Shown one piece after another: positions 13,901 to 25,500 of a stretch of DNA of 64,000 nt. Within the stretch, counting starts at the first letter, position 1; each line of letters begins with the position of its first letter. This DNA comes from Cinnamomum chago (lineage: Eukaryota > Streptophyta > Magnoliopsida > Laurales > Lauraceae), in the NCBI GenBank assembly GCA_038049695.1, contig CP142452.1, positions 73,413,501 to 73,477,500 of the forward strand. Direction: 5' to 3'. Below the pieces are notes generated by a model that was not told the DNA's origin, ran no database searches, and saw nothing but the letters and a program-made list of their open reading frames with translations. The position numbers and the translations under genes were made by a program.

Positions 13901-16900
13901 GACAGGAGAGGGAATCGGCTGACTACCTGTTCGTACCTTTCGAGTTCTTATATTATTTGTGGTGCCATTTTTTTGAGATGGTGCAGTCTTTCTTGGTGCT
14001 TTCGGTATCTTTGTTCAGTTTATTGAGTTGTGGAGACTGTCCCCTCTTTTGATGCATGGTGTTGACCTTTGGAGGCTTGTTGCGTTCACTTTGATATTGT
14101 CAACTCGGAAAGAGAGGAATGACTTCCTTTTTGTTTCTGGGTGTTTTGGGGGAGGGTGGAGCATCTATGTCTGGGGTTGACCTTCCATCTTTGGTGATTT
14201 TGAGATTAGTTTAGTGGGCTACTTCTAGAAGTGAGTTTGATATCCATAGAGTTGCTGACACCATGATGTGGAGGCCACTTTGTCACGGGGTTTTCTAATG
14301 TGAGAATAGTGGGGAATTGGTCTCCGATCTCTGTGTTGAGTTTTACTGTAGTTGGAGTAGCAAGGGGAAAGCCAGGGCCGACGGTGTAGAAGGGTTGCTC
14401 TGTAATAGTGATGGTAATGCATTGGTGTTCTCTGAGAAAGTTGGTATCAAAGTAGTAGAATGAGGCAGAAGTGTTGACTATTTTAGAATTGCTCCAAATT
14501 TTTATCCATTCTTTCCGTGTTAAGTTGATTGTGGAGAGTGATTCAAGGTATGTTATTGCTTGGGTCTCTTCTTCCACGATGATTCCTTGGAAATTATCTT
14601 CTTTTCAAGAAAATCAATTTGTTGTCTTCTTTGATTCAAGTGGAGTTCGCTCATATTGGGTTGGTTGGTATGTTTTTCTCCTTGGCTGAATGATAGGTTG
14701 AGATCTCCTCCATTCATTGCTTTTGCTGTTATTTTTTGTTATCTTGGTATAAGGCTTTTATACCCATGTAGTCCAATCTTCCCAGTAGTGTACCTTCTGT
14801 ACCCCTTATGGTTATAATGAAATACTTTGTTACTGAATAAAAAAATAAGAAAAAGAAAACATGCTGATAATTCTCAGCTTTATCTTTTTGTGATCGCGTC
14901 ACTTCAGCATTTTCATCTCTCTTCTGCATCCTTTTTAAATTATTACCTCAAACATGTGTTTTTCTGTGTGCCTGTGTCAGTTTTGGATATTTTTATTGAC
15001 GTCTTGTTATCAACAACCATTTCCTTGTGTTAATATGACCTTCTGAACTATTCCCTGGTCACACTGTTGGGATTCAGGTCAGCCAAGTGAAAAATACTTC
15101 CGGCAGAAGTGGCAGAGATATTGTGAATGTTGAGACCTTATCAATGCACGGTGCAAGGGTTGCTTCAAGGATTCCACAGCAGGATGGAATTCATGATGGT
15201 TTTGAGGATGTAAACTATCATTCATCACATCTTTGGCAGATTCTTTTATGTGTTTCTACTTTCTATTTGTTTTATTATTTATATTTCTTATTCTTTTTTT
15301 TCCTTTTTGAAGTTGTTGCATATGCCAGGTGTTGCCAATGAAGACTACAACACACCAGGTCACCAGGGTAAGTTTTGCAGATAAATGTAATGTTATATGT
15401 GAACTGTTGTGAAGACAGAGAAACATTTAACATTTGTATGGTCTATTGACTGATCCCTCTTTCTTTTCCTTTTATGTAGATCTACATGGAACACCAAATA
15501 TCGGAACACCAAATATTGGCACACCGAAACCTCCTAAAAATGAAACTGGGGAAGATGATGAGCCACCTTTGAATGAAGATGACGACGACGACGATGATTT
15601 GGATGATTTTGAGCAAGGAGATGATGAGCCTAGTACTCACCATTTAGTACTGGCTCAGTTTGATAAGGTAATTTTGACAGATATGAGTTCTGTGTATGTT
15701 CTTACCTGCCTTATTTCTCAGCTTTCCATTTCCACATTTTTTCCTTGTGATTGGAATATTTACCTAATCCAATTGCTGCAATATTTTCTACATATTTCTC
15801 AATTTTCCAATTGCGGTTCTTGTCTTCTTTCGTCTGCATAGGTGACAAGGACCAAAAGTAGATGGAAGTGTACACTCAAGGATGGAATAATGCACATCAA
15901 CAGCAAGGATATTCTTTTCAATAAGGTGCACTACAATGTTCAAGATATACTTGCCTAATTAATATGAAAAGCTGCATGGGTACATGATTTGTGCTTTCTT
16001 TCTATTTTCTCGTATGTTTCAAGAATGACCTAAGGATGATTCAACTTCTGCTGTCAATGATAACCTTGAAAATTGGCTTGAATTTGTGTGGAGATCGAAT
16101 CATACGTATGGAGAACTAATTTGTGCGGAGAACTGTATGAATGGAAAATGAATTATATGTATTCCACAACAGGATAACATGCATCCAAACAAACCTTGCG
16201 AGTTGAAATCAAACACAGCCTTTTATTTTGCAGAGGAAAAACAAAGACATTGATATTCTAATCTATGATTCCAACCTCAATCATGACTTTTATTTTTTGT
16301 CTCAACAGTAAGAAAAAAAATGTTTTATTTGGACTGTAACTTCTATGATTAATAATTAAAGGAAAAAAATATTCATATCAGTATTTTGGGGTGTGATTGA
16401 ATTTGAATCATTTGATATGCATCTCAAATAGTGAAATATATGATTTTGATAACTGGATTGAACAATCCTTTCCTGATGTTTACCTTTGTCTTTAAGGATT
16501 TTATTTGCTGTCCTTGATATTCTTTATGTAGTACGGCAACTGGCAGAGTACTTTCTCAATGTGACCCACTACCCACAATAGTCACTGATCCTGGGGTTGG
16601 GTTTGGTTTGGCACCCGTCTGAATGGACTATACTGTTGGATTGAGGGTCAAAAGCTTTTTGTAATATGGAGCCGTTAGACTTTGTGGGCTGCAGATGCAG
16701 GGGTTAGGGGCATGAGATTTGCTTCAAACTTGATGCATGGGGTAGTCCCCCTTGGATCTTTCTATCCCCAGATTAAACCCACAGTGGGCCACACAACTAG
16801 TTTGCATGGCGATTTTGCACCGATACACCGCCTGTGTGTGTCCCGCTATCACCTACGTGTGTATGGTGAGGGAGGTTCAAATCATCATCCTAACCACATG

Positions 16901-18211
16901 ATCAACGACCCGCAAGTTTTGACCATCCAAAACGAGTTCATAGTCGATCCAATGGTCCAATCCATTTGAACGGGTTCCATACCCGGGTAAGTGCCACTCG
17001 GATGGATCATGAGGTGGGCCCTACTAGGTGTTTGCATACAGTGTGCTTGGTGGGACGGTGAAATTGTTTGGGTCGTTGTTCAAGTGGTTAGGATCATCAT
17101 CCAAACCTCCGTCACCATACACAAGTAGGGGGAGGGGGAGATGCAGTGTGTGGGACACCTAGTAGGGCCCACCTTATGATCTGCGTGGACCATAAAACAG
17201 GGACCCCCTTGATAGTCAATGGTCCCTGGCTTTGGCACCAATCTGAAAATTGCATCCATTGTATGTATTGTACGGGTTTTAGGTTTTCTTATTTACTAGA
17301 AGAACTGAAACATTTCATTTTCAAGTCCTAGTCAGAATGAAAAAAGGATGTAGGAAATTGACAGAAATTGGATGTATGCTACCTCATTTGCAATATTTCG
17401 TGTACTATAGGTATCTGCTATGGAAACAATTTCCCAGGTATAAATCATTCAAGCTTTTCTAACCCCTTAGGACACGTTTGGGATTCATAGGAAATGTGAA
17501 TTTTAGAAGGTGCTGGGCGAAAGATCAAGGGTGAAGATCTACATTTTTCTGTTGGCTTGTGCATGCGAAAGAACATGAAAAAAGCAACTTCCAAAGAGCA
17601 CCAGATTGTACAATAGTATATACTTCAAAATAACCTTAGGTACATGATACTCTATTTACTTAGCCGATTGATTCTCGATTGATTGTAATACCATCTAGGG
17701 AATTAAGGATTATAATACCCTTCTCATACCCTAGTCATGGAATGAAAGATTATAATGAGCATTATATAGAAAGGAGAGGCCATCATCCAAAGGCACTCTA
17801 ACTCCACTCTAATCAGTATCTTTCCTCTTCTTATCACTCTGACGTGCTTCTGTTATTGCTAGCGTTGCTGCTACATCCTGATGCCACCTGAATCGTCAGT
17901 TTGAATCATTAGTGTTGATTTTGATGCAGTTATGTTTTGTATTATAGATTTGTTTCCATTGGAGAACCTGGTGCTTCATCAAGCAGGATATTTTTCTGTC
18001 TTTTCCACCTGAAACCAACATCTTACTTTTCTGGGATCTGAAAACCAGCAGACACTGAGTTGTGTGGAAAAGAATCCCACTTGACCTGCTCTGTATGGGC
18101 CATCTAATTGGGCCTAAAAAGAACCTGTCATGTTTTTATTCAATATATTGTGTTAATTCTATGATTTCTTCCATTGAATCTTTACAGGCAACTGGGGAGT
18201 TTGAGTTTTGA
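3278..18211 (+). CDS. TFIIA-L: Transcription initiation factor IIA large subunit (TFIIA alpha/beta precursor)
   Basis: TFIIA stabilises TBP on the TATA box in RNA polymerase II pre-initiation complexes. Exons: 3278-3400, 3532-3696, 4269-4403, 5185-5239, 5370-5428, 5707-5835, 15078-15198, 15329-15367, 15480-15667, 15842-15925, 18188-18211. They join in frame to 373 aa, close to the Arabidopsis length of about 375. Residues 1-60 are the N-terminal four-helix-bundle half (MASTTGVSSVYVHVIGDV, then LWEMKMMQ). HDLNVPYEGPEEYETPTAEM is a plant hallmark. GKRKRED is a possible nuclear signal. Two IPQQDG motifs lie in the linker. An acidic stretch (about 297-323) precedes the C-terminal beta-barrel (LVLAQFDKVTRTKSRWKC, ending GEFEF). 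The donor of exon 7 (G|GTTTTG) is weak and was chosen for phase. The last exon codes only seven residues plus the stop. Intron 6 is 9.2 kb. Identity is very secure; the exon 7-8 junction is the least certain part. Confidence 0.93.
4062..4114. repeat. (CT)n microsatellite, intron 2 of TFIIA-L
   Basis: About 26 uninterrupted CT dinucleotides. Open frames crossing it encode only Ser-Leu repeats and are artefacts. Confidence 0.95.
5836..10364. other. First half of the 9.2 kb intron 6 of TFIIA-L
   Basis: No exon or gene is recognised here. Between about 6240 and 7090 the DNA is dense in AAGCTTGAGC/GCTCGGCTTG-type words, a low-complexity pattern that recurs in non-autonomous plant transposons. At 7572-7620 is a compound (CT)n(TA)n(TATC)n microsatellite. 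Around 7970-8090 and 9690-9780 are GGCCAGG/AAGCCC-rich patches ending in a TTGACAGCCCTA-like motif, which may be another decayed hAT-type element. No bounded element could be delimited. Confidence 0.5.
10365..10526. repeat. Tandem duplication, about 80 bp x 2
   Basis: Two adjacent copies (10365-10444 and 10445-10526) share AAAAAAATCTAGAATATTG, TTTGACTC, a poly-T run, CAATTA, GACTCATTA and AAAGCTAT. They differ by a few substitutions and in T-run length. Confidence 0.8.
11489..12128 (-). mobile_element. LINE 3' fragment (RNase H domain and 3' UTR), minus strand
   Basis: Minus-strand translation gives FNFDGTAYCNPRLVGVGG, LSFSGPTGTCSSNEAELLAL and, after a frame break, EGDSCAIRW and APWKLA. This is the RNase H domain at the C-terminus of plant L1-type LINE ORF2. 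The remainder down to a short A-rich tail near 11489 looks like a 3' UTR. The fragment is 5'-truncated and broken by frame changes. It lies head-on to the plus-strand LINE that follows. Confidence 0.75.
12190..14850 (+). mobile_element. Degenerate LINE (RT end, zf-RVT, RNase H, A-rich 3' tail), interrupted
   Basis: Frame-hopping translation recovers the end of a plant L1-type ORF2: MWRRNYLSL, RRDFLWERCDD, ALLYKWWWRFGDN and ALWRRVIESKYG (12240-12570), NRVQCWVDDWLG (about 12700), LSTRKERNDFLF (about 14100), and an RNase H remnant with GLLCNSDGNALV and KLIVESDSRYVIAWV (14390-14570). The 3' UTR ends at about 14840 in an A-rich tail. The 12905-13815 stretch shows no LINE similarity and splits the zf-RVT region, so it is probably a later insertion of unknown type. 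Many stops and shifts: it is dead. Confidence 0.75.
16680..17270. mobile_element. Fold-back (MITE-like) element with nested inverted repeats, last intron of TFIIA-L
   Basis: The word at 17005-17031 returns as its reverse complement at 17155-17181 with one mismatch in 27 bases (core GGTGGGCCCTACTAGGTGT). A second, wider pair joins about 16830-16905 to about 17088-17155 (GTGTATGGTGA, ATCATCATCCTAACCAC and their complements). The whole block can fold into a long stem. No flanking duplication could be assigned, so the superfamily is unknown. Confidence 0.65.
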
Positions 18212-21200
18212 CTTGCAGAGGACTTCCACCAAGAATCTTGGATTGCGATTAAAAGAACTATTGCTTGTGTTGGCTTTCTGGCCTGGTTTTCTTTTTTCTT
18301 ATTTTTTTTTTCTTATTGAGCGATCAAATGATTTATGGGTGAAAGGAATAGGATGCATAGAGAGCCTTGTGATAGAACATACACAAACTGCTCATAGTTT
18401 GCAAGTCTCTTCTCTGTAAAGATGTTTGGAATTTCATTTTCTTTGTAAATTTTGTCTTGATATAATCATAAACCCGAATTATTTGTTCCCCCATTTTGGC
18501 TTGTCTCTGAAGAGACCCTGTACATTTACTGCTTGGTATGAGGAAAAAAAAAAGGCAACTGCTTGCCTGAAAGTGAAACAACTTCTGAGGGTTTCATGCC
18601 TGGAACTTAATTTTTAGAATCCACAGCCATCTTGTGTTTCCATTCTGAATTTGAGCTCGCCACACTAAATTACTTTTATCTTGTCTATGTTGGCATTCTG
18701 TGAGATGACTATTTACCGTTACCTACCAAGGTGTTTCTGTTGAAGGCCCTGCTCCAAAATATCCTCCATTGATGTCCTTTTTCTGCATGAGGGCTTTTTT
18801 TTTTTTTGGATGGTTAAATGGATGTCATAAATTACTGTTTGATGGGATTTCAACCCATATTTGCCTCACTTTTTTAAAAGTCCTTAAGTGGGTTAAAGCC
18901 CCCGTACGTTATAGTCTTAGGGCCAGGACTTGGATATTCCAATGTTGGACTTGGACAAAGTCTTATCCATGTAGATTCTCCCTTTTTGGCTCACTAGAGC
19001 ACTTGATATGGTCTTGTTTAAGGGATTACTCAGGCGGATTGGGGTTTCACATTATTTGACTTAATAATACAATCTTGATTAAATATTTTTTGCAAAATTG
19101 TTATACAAAAAATGTGCGATTTCACACGGTCCTAGGATATTGCATAGTGCAATATGTGTGATATCAGTATCACACAAGAGTAGGATATCGCATAGTCCGA
19201 TAAGTGTGATATTACAAGAATAATTTTGTAGGAAGTACTTAAACTTCAATAATTTTGGACCAATTGTCAAGTCTAAGGGCACTTGTATGGGCAAAATCCC
19301 TATAAAAAATGACCATCAAATAGTTTACCTTTTGGCACAATGGAAGGTATTTACCATTGCGTCCTTGAGGTTGTGGGTTGAGTCATCTTGCCGAAAAAAA
19401 CAAAAAATGAAAATCCAAAAGTGACCATGAAATAAACTCCCATTAAATGGAAATTGAATCAAGAGGAGATGGGACATGAGTGTGAGACATCACTTTAATA
19501 ATTCAATTATTAAGAAAGTCAATTAATTGCCATTTACATCTTCAATGATCCTTTGTTGGAGTCCACTTGACCGTGAATTCCTATATATTCAATTCCATAC
19601 AAACAAACAGAACCTATATTTCATTTTGAGTCAACATGATGATCAAGAGCATCCCTAGTGAGCCGGTTGGGCCAAACTGCTGTTCTGCACAATCCATCCA
19701 ATTATCCAAAGGCATTCTTATTGAAAACATCTGGCATCTACGTAGACATGCAAAGTGGCCACAAGAAAACTCCAAACTATAAAATGAAATAGTCCCTTCC
19801 CTTATAGGGAGTTAGCCACCAAATAGCACTGCAGTTAATTAATCATAATCCTCGAATATAAAGCTTCATAGTTGGATGGTTGTATAACATACATACATAC
19901 ATAATGTATGATTAAATCCAATGGTGAACAATCTCAAGTTGGACTTATTCAAGCTCATGAAGGTAAATTTGAGTGATGGGCTTTTGTTTATCACATTGGG
20001 CCATATATGAGAATTGAAGTGCATCTAAATTTTTTTTTTTATTGGTATGTGTGTATGTGCGCATGAACGCGTGTATTTGGTCATAAGCATTGGATTTCAC
20101 AATATAGTCAGGTTAAATATATACGTATGGATTTAAATCATGGGAGCACTGCTTTCCACGGCTTACTTGGTCCCAGGATCCTACTGAGTCGGATCCTGTG
20201 CAACTTGGATAGCAGAGGAATCCATATGCCTCTAATAAAGTTTTTCTTAGAATGCATTTGTGCAACATGATTTTTTCTACAATGAAAAGAAATAAGAATT
20301 TTTCGTTCTCAGCACGCTGTTTTCTCTTGCCATTACATTGGTGTGCAGAAGGTTCATACTTTCCTCAAAAGTTGAGATACGAACACGTCAAATCAAGTCT
20401 TATAGCTATTTAGGACCTTAACAAACTTGCATTTAACGTGGTGATACATGTCCTGATAAAGTTGATTTTCTTGCCAGCAGATTTTCCAAAGCACCCCTCT
20501 TAGTGGTGTGGTTTCTTCATTTTTGTATAAGGGCCTACTTATGATCAATCCAATCACTTCAAAACTGATAAATATTTATAAGCATTGGATTTATTACAAT
20601 AAGTTTTCTAGATGTGTAGCCATTAAGCTTTTGAGGTCATAAACCTAAAAGCTAGGATCATTCGTCGGTCTAACATTGTGGTGTTGAGATTTTTTTTCCA
20701 AGGACAGTTGGGCACCATGGCTCTTTTACTCCCATGCTGTGTCATACATGATCTCACATGTTAGTGATTTGAGCCCAGCATCAAGGCCAACATCCGAATT
20801 GCCATGAACAAAAGAAATACAAGACAAAAATCCCAATTCTCAGGCACTTCCTTCATGGTGTCGGAGTGTGAAAGGTGGAAGTTGAGTTGAATTCTGGACC
20901 CTTCCTAATGCTTATGACGGGCTGAATTATTACTGGAAAAAAGTTATTGGGTGAAGAAATTGATTGCTTGTGAAAACTGTCCTCGCCTTCTAAGCCTTCT
21001 TGATTTAGAAACTACAGAGGAATGCTATCTCTAGTCAAAAACCACAATGCAAATTAAATTTTTTTTTTTATCACTATTGGCTCTTCGCTGATTGGGAAAA
21101 AAAATCAAAGTCATTGGAATGCCAATGCTAATATAGCAGTTACATGCAGTGAGATGGAAAATCCCAGCTGCACTGCAGTAAACCCAAAACAGAAAAGGAA

Positions 21201-21427
21201 TGCTCATCCTATTATAGATTTTTTTTCAAAAAATCACCAATTCAAAATGGCCCAGATTTGGTTGGCAAACAAGTTTTTCCTCCAATTTTGTAGGACCCAC
21301 AAAGACAAAAAAAATATATAAAAAATAAACATAAAATAAAAAGGGGACTCGATCCGACTCGGTAGGACCCAAATCAACCCGACCCGATCATGGCCAAGTC
21401 GTGGGCTGAGCCTGTGTTTTGAAACAC
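18212..21427. other. 3' flank of TFIIA-L and intergenic DNA
   Basis: The first 300-400 bases after the stop are T-rich and probably the TFIIA-L 3' UTR, although no canonical AATAAA was found at a convincing place. The rest has no supported gene. A diverged Harbinger-type MITE copy at 19437-19612 is listed separately. Confidence 0.5.
19437..19612. mobile_element. Diverged, end-truncated copy of the Harbinger-type MITE at 48621-48915
   Basis: It shares the order of the interior of that element: ATGGAAAT-GAATCAAG, AGATGGGA, a CATCACT block, TAATTCAA, GAAAGTCAA, CATTTACAT and GAATTCCTAT. The terminal GGGCCTG-like ends are not recognisable. Confidence 0.5.
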
Positions 21428-21790
21428 TGATCCATAGCCAGACCTCAAATTCGTGTGAAATTTAAGACACAAATTCATTACAGTAATTTTACATATTTGT
21501 CTTTGATAGAATTAATCTTCATTCCAACTTCCAGAATAAGTACTTTTTTTTTTCTGTGGACAATGTTCTTATACCTGTGCACTCCACTTAATGTTGTTGG
21601 TTATTTTCATAAATTTGACCAGTTACCAATCAAAAGCTTTGTACTTCCCATGTTTTGAGCTGACCCAGTGAACATCAATCCATGCCACACCTCAATTTCA
21701 TGTGAACATTCAAGATACAAATTCAGACAATAATTTTACACATCTGACTTAATTAAACATTAATCTTCATTCCAACTTCCAGAACAAGTA
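21428..21790. repeat. Spaced direct duplication, about 115 bp, downstream of the minus-strand gene
   Basis: Blocks 21428-21542 and 21675-21790 share the same word order: CC-CACCTCAA-TTC-TGTGAA, AAATTCA, AATTTTACA, TTAATCTTCATTCCAACTTC and AGAA-AAGTA. They are roughly 80 percent alike by eye, with a unique spacer between them. Confidence 0.65.
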
Positions 21791-21891
21791 GTTAGAAGAT
21801 GCTGAGCTATGTCTCAAACTACCAGAATAAAAGCACCAAGGCCCTAACAATCAAGGAGATAATACAAGCAAATATACCCCCAGAATCAACT

Positions 21892-22272
21892 TCATTGCAC
21901 GCTATTCGCTACCATGCACTGTGATTGGAAGAAGTTGAGGAGAGACGTCGGTTCCATCGACATGGGTGCCGCCGGATGTTGCCACCCGCCTAATGGCGGT
22001 AGCCCCACCACCTTGTCATCCTCTCTAGGATCTTGTCTGCTCCCTTCCTCCACTTCATCCTCAGTTTCCACCTCTGATAGCAGAGGGGGTGACAGAATGA
22101 GTGGTGATAGTAAGGGAATTGGGGTGTGAGAAGTGGGTGATTGCTGAAAGGAGAAAGCGTTGGTGGTGCGATCGACCTGAAGAGACGCCGGTGCCTGCTT
22201 TTGTAGCCTGCTTGGGGACTTATCCTTCCCTTCCTTTGCATTGGTTTCTTTGATGAAGATGCTTTCTTCCAT
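21892..22272 (-). CDS. Putative small plant protein, 126 aa, function unknown
   Basis: This is a single uninterrupted minus-strand frame from ATG at 22272 to a stop at 21892. It looks coding rather than random: the composition is balanced and higher in GC than its flanks, and the frame runs from a charged N-terminus (SRLQKQAPASLQ) through a Pro/Ser/Leu-rich middle (IPLLSPLILSPPLL) and an acidic patch to a C-terminus GGWQHPAAP, LLNFFQSQCMV. This N- and C-terminal pairing resembles an uncharacterised plant-specific family as I remember it; I could not verify that. No signal peptide, membrane segment or known domain is seen. A TATA-like CTATTTAAAA (minus strand, 22468-22459) lies about 187 bases before the ATG. 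The overlapping plus-strand frame at 21914 is treated as its shadow. Confidence 0.55.
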   Translation of the reverse strand: MEESIFIKETNAKEGKDKSPSRLQKQAPASLQVDRTTNAFSFQQSPTSHTPIPLLSPLILSPPLLSEVETEDEVEEGSRQDPREDDKVVGLPPLGGWQHPAAPMSMEPTSLLNFFQSQCMVANSVQ

Positions 22273-22458
22273 GGTGTTTGAAGTTTTAACTCAATTGTGG
22301 AAATTCAAAGGCTTTGTGGGGGTAGTTGGTTTTTCTGAGGTTTCTATGGGATGGGAAATTGGGTTCTTATAGGAACATTGGGGTGGGAATTGGGTTGAAA
22401 ATTGAAATGGTCAAAGGTCTAGCTACAGCTTTGAAGCCAAGATTGGCGGGTAAAGAGG

Positions 22459-22468
22459 TTTTAAATAG
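22459..22468 (-). promoter_or_regulatory. TATA-like box for the minus-strand small gene
   Basis: CTATTTAAAA on the minus strand would place transcription start near 22430 and give a leader of about 160 bases before the ATG at 22272. This rests on position and motif only. Confidence 0.35.
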
Positions 22469-22559
22469 CAGTTACAAGAAACGGCTGGTGGATGAATGTA
22501 ATCTAGTACTAAAACAGGTGCAATGTAACCGTTTTGTTACTACTGGTCAAATATCAACT

Positions 22560-25500
22560 TTAATTTTAATTAAGTGCTAATGGGCCAGGCTAGCCCGAGC
22601 TTGATCAGCATTGGATTCGCTACGGGCTGTGTTTGTAGGCCCAAGGGCTGGACCAGGGCCTGATAATTAAATGGGCTCTGCATGGGCCTATTTATGCTTA
22701 CAGCACAAGCCCAGCCTGCTATATATATACTTTTTACCCTTTTTGCTTTATAAGGGACTTGAAGTCATGCACCCACGCATGCTCCGCATCTCCCCAGCCA
22801 ACGGTGTTGAATCAATAAAAAACTTGTTTTTGGATCTTCAGTAATTTGGACCCGGTAATTTGGACCCGGATTTGGGTCTAAATCTAAGCAGTGGCGGACT
22901 CGGGATTTTTATTTGAGTGGGGCGGATCCAGGAATTCTTCCTTGGAGGGGCCACTGTGTAGAAATAAAAATTTTGGAGGGCTAAATGTAAAAAGTGTATA
23001 CAATTTTTAAAACATATAAGGGCCTTCTTGAAAACTTTGTGGGGGGCATAAATAAAAAATTATAAAATTCTTTAAACCCACATGGGGTTGTCTAAAATTT
23101 TGGGGAGGGCCACTGCAAGCCCCCCCTTTAGCACCGCCCGTGCAGAGCATTTCAATTACAAAAGTCAAAATCATCGCTAATTACGAATCATCAACTCCAA
23201 TGACAAATAATCTCAAGTGATTGCATGGCTTAAAGACATGAAATTTTTTTTGTTTTTGTTTTTGGAACATAAACTCAATTCCCATAAAAGCTTTTTAACT
23301 ACAACCAATTCCTAAAAAATAAATAGTTTTTTATTTAAATTATATCATAACAAAATAGAAGAGGTATGCCCTGTAAATGAGCATTACAAATATTCTTAGC
23401 GCAATCTGTCATTACTAATACCTCACCACAATTTGCCATTACATCGTAGAGGTCTTAGTATGCTATATTCTTAGTGCAAGAATTCTAGATGTGTCATTCA
23501 TTAAATATGAGGAATTCTCAAAAACTCCCTATTTTAAAAGGATTGTTTTTCCCCTTTTGACTTGTCTAATGAAATAATCCCACCTCACATTATATATGCC
23601 ACATCACATTATGCAAATTAAGCAAATCATTCAAGTTTAGATTTTCAAGGATACTTGAAAATGGGATTTGGTTCCAAAAATCAATGTATATAATTTAGGG
23701 GCTTTTGGCGGTGGGTCCCTCATCATTTGTTTTTATAGCCTAAGGTCTACAACATTTTATCGTATCGGCTGCAGTCCTCTAATTAAAATGACTTAGTGAA
23801 AAAGATAAAAAAGCTCTTCTACACATCAACAAATTAAAAGGGTCCGCTTAAAACCGCTTCAAACCATTTCAGAGAAGCAAAAATCAAATTCTTTTGAATC
23901 GCAGAAACAAAAGGCGAAGATAAAAGAAACTGCAGAACCTAGAAGCAAACTCAACTCATCGAATGCCTCCATCATTTGAATCGTCTTCACTTGGTTAGAA
24001 AAAGTACTTCTTCCATTCCTAAAAAGAAGATGTACAAGATAATTTCTTCTGAAAAAACTAAAAACCTAATTTGATTTCGTTTTTCTCTGATTTTATCTAT
24101 TCTTTATGCTCAACTCTATGTAGACAATGGCTAGAACAAACCTCAATTCAAGAGAAAAAGCAAGCGAATGTTAGATAAATTTGTTTGAAATTCAGATAAA
24201 TTTGTTCGAAACTTAGAAAAGTTGTTCAAAACTCAAATAAATTTATCTTAGTTTTGCCAGAAGTTCAGATAAGTTTGCCAAAAACTTAGATAAATTTATC
24301 TGAGTTTTGACAAATTTATCAGAGTTTTCGTCAAGTTTATCAGAGTTTCTGTTAAATTTATCTGAGCTTGGCGACACCAAAAGTCAGAATACAGAACATT
24401 AGATTATAATAAAAATCGAAATCTAAAACAAGAACACTTGATGGCCATGATCCAATCGAGAAAAGAAAGAGAGGGAAAACAAGAAAAAGAACAACTGCTC
24501 TCTTTCAAATTAGTTGTAGAGAGAGATAGAGAGATTTGGAAGAGACTTCAGATGAAAGAGTAAGAGAAAGCAAAACCATTTCTATCTTTGAAGAAATAAA
24601 AGAGAGAGAATCGGAAGTCATGGTGGCGACGGAAGGTGTTCTGCAACGATACTCCACAACCATGGAAAGGAACGAAAAATGGAAAATGAGAGATAAGAAG
24701 AAGGAAGGAGTTCTCTAGGACAACAGAGAATAAGAGATAACTTGGCATAGGAATGAGGGTTGAAAGGGACAAAGTAGTCATGAAAATATATGACGTGACA
24801 TATTAGGGACCTCTCACCAAAATATCTCCAGCTGTCTGTACTATAGATATTAGAGAAAAAGTTGTTGGACTGGATGCCTTAGAAGACCGTACTCAGGGAC
24901 TGTTGGCTAATTTACCCTAATTCCAGTTTTTCAAGGACGCGTGTGAATAGGATTTGATGGATGGGCCCATCATGCAAGGGTAATGATTATCATGTATTTA
25001 TTTAGGTAATCCAAAGTGATATAATCTTCATCTATTGAGTCTCATAAGATGATTATTTATATGGGCGGATGGATAAAAAAATTTATGTAAAGGGTCCCTC
25101 AAAGATAGTGAGTGGTTGTGCATTCATTAGTTTCATTGTGGCCTTAATATGTGTTTTGTATTGATTGGGATTGAAGAATGAAATGTGATGAAAATTTAGA
25201 GAGAAATTGTAGGAAGAGATAAGATGAGAGGGATTTTAGGAGAAGATTGAATTGGTAAGATGAGGGAGATTTTAGGAGAATTGGATTGGGGATTATAGGA
25301 GGGAATGTGGATCAGGCGATCAGCGAATTAGAAAGAGGGGAGTGTTTTTCAACAAAAACACCCGGGGCATTTTCGAATTAATGTCATTAAATACATTGAA
25401 GATATCTGAAGTTGCATGAACGGACCTGGGGTGTTCGACCCAAGTACTTCCAACATTGGTCCGCCCCTCAACCCAAGCATATAGAATCTGGATCCTAGTA

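Noticed and set aside
24536..24718. 60-codon Glu/Arg/Lys-rich frame
   Set aside because: Purine-rich low-complexity DNA with no domain or promoter support.
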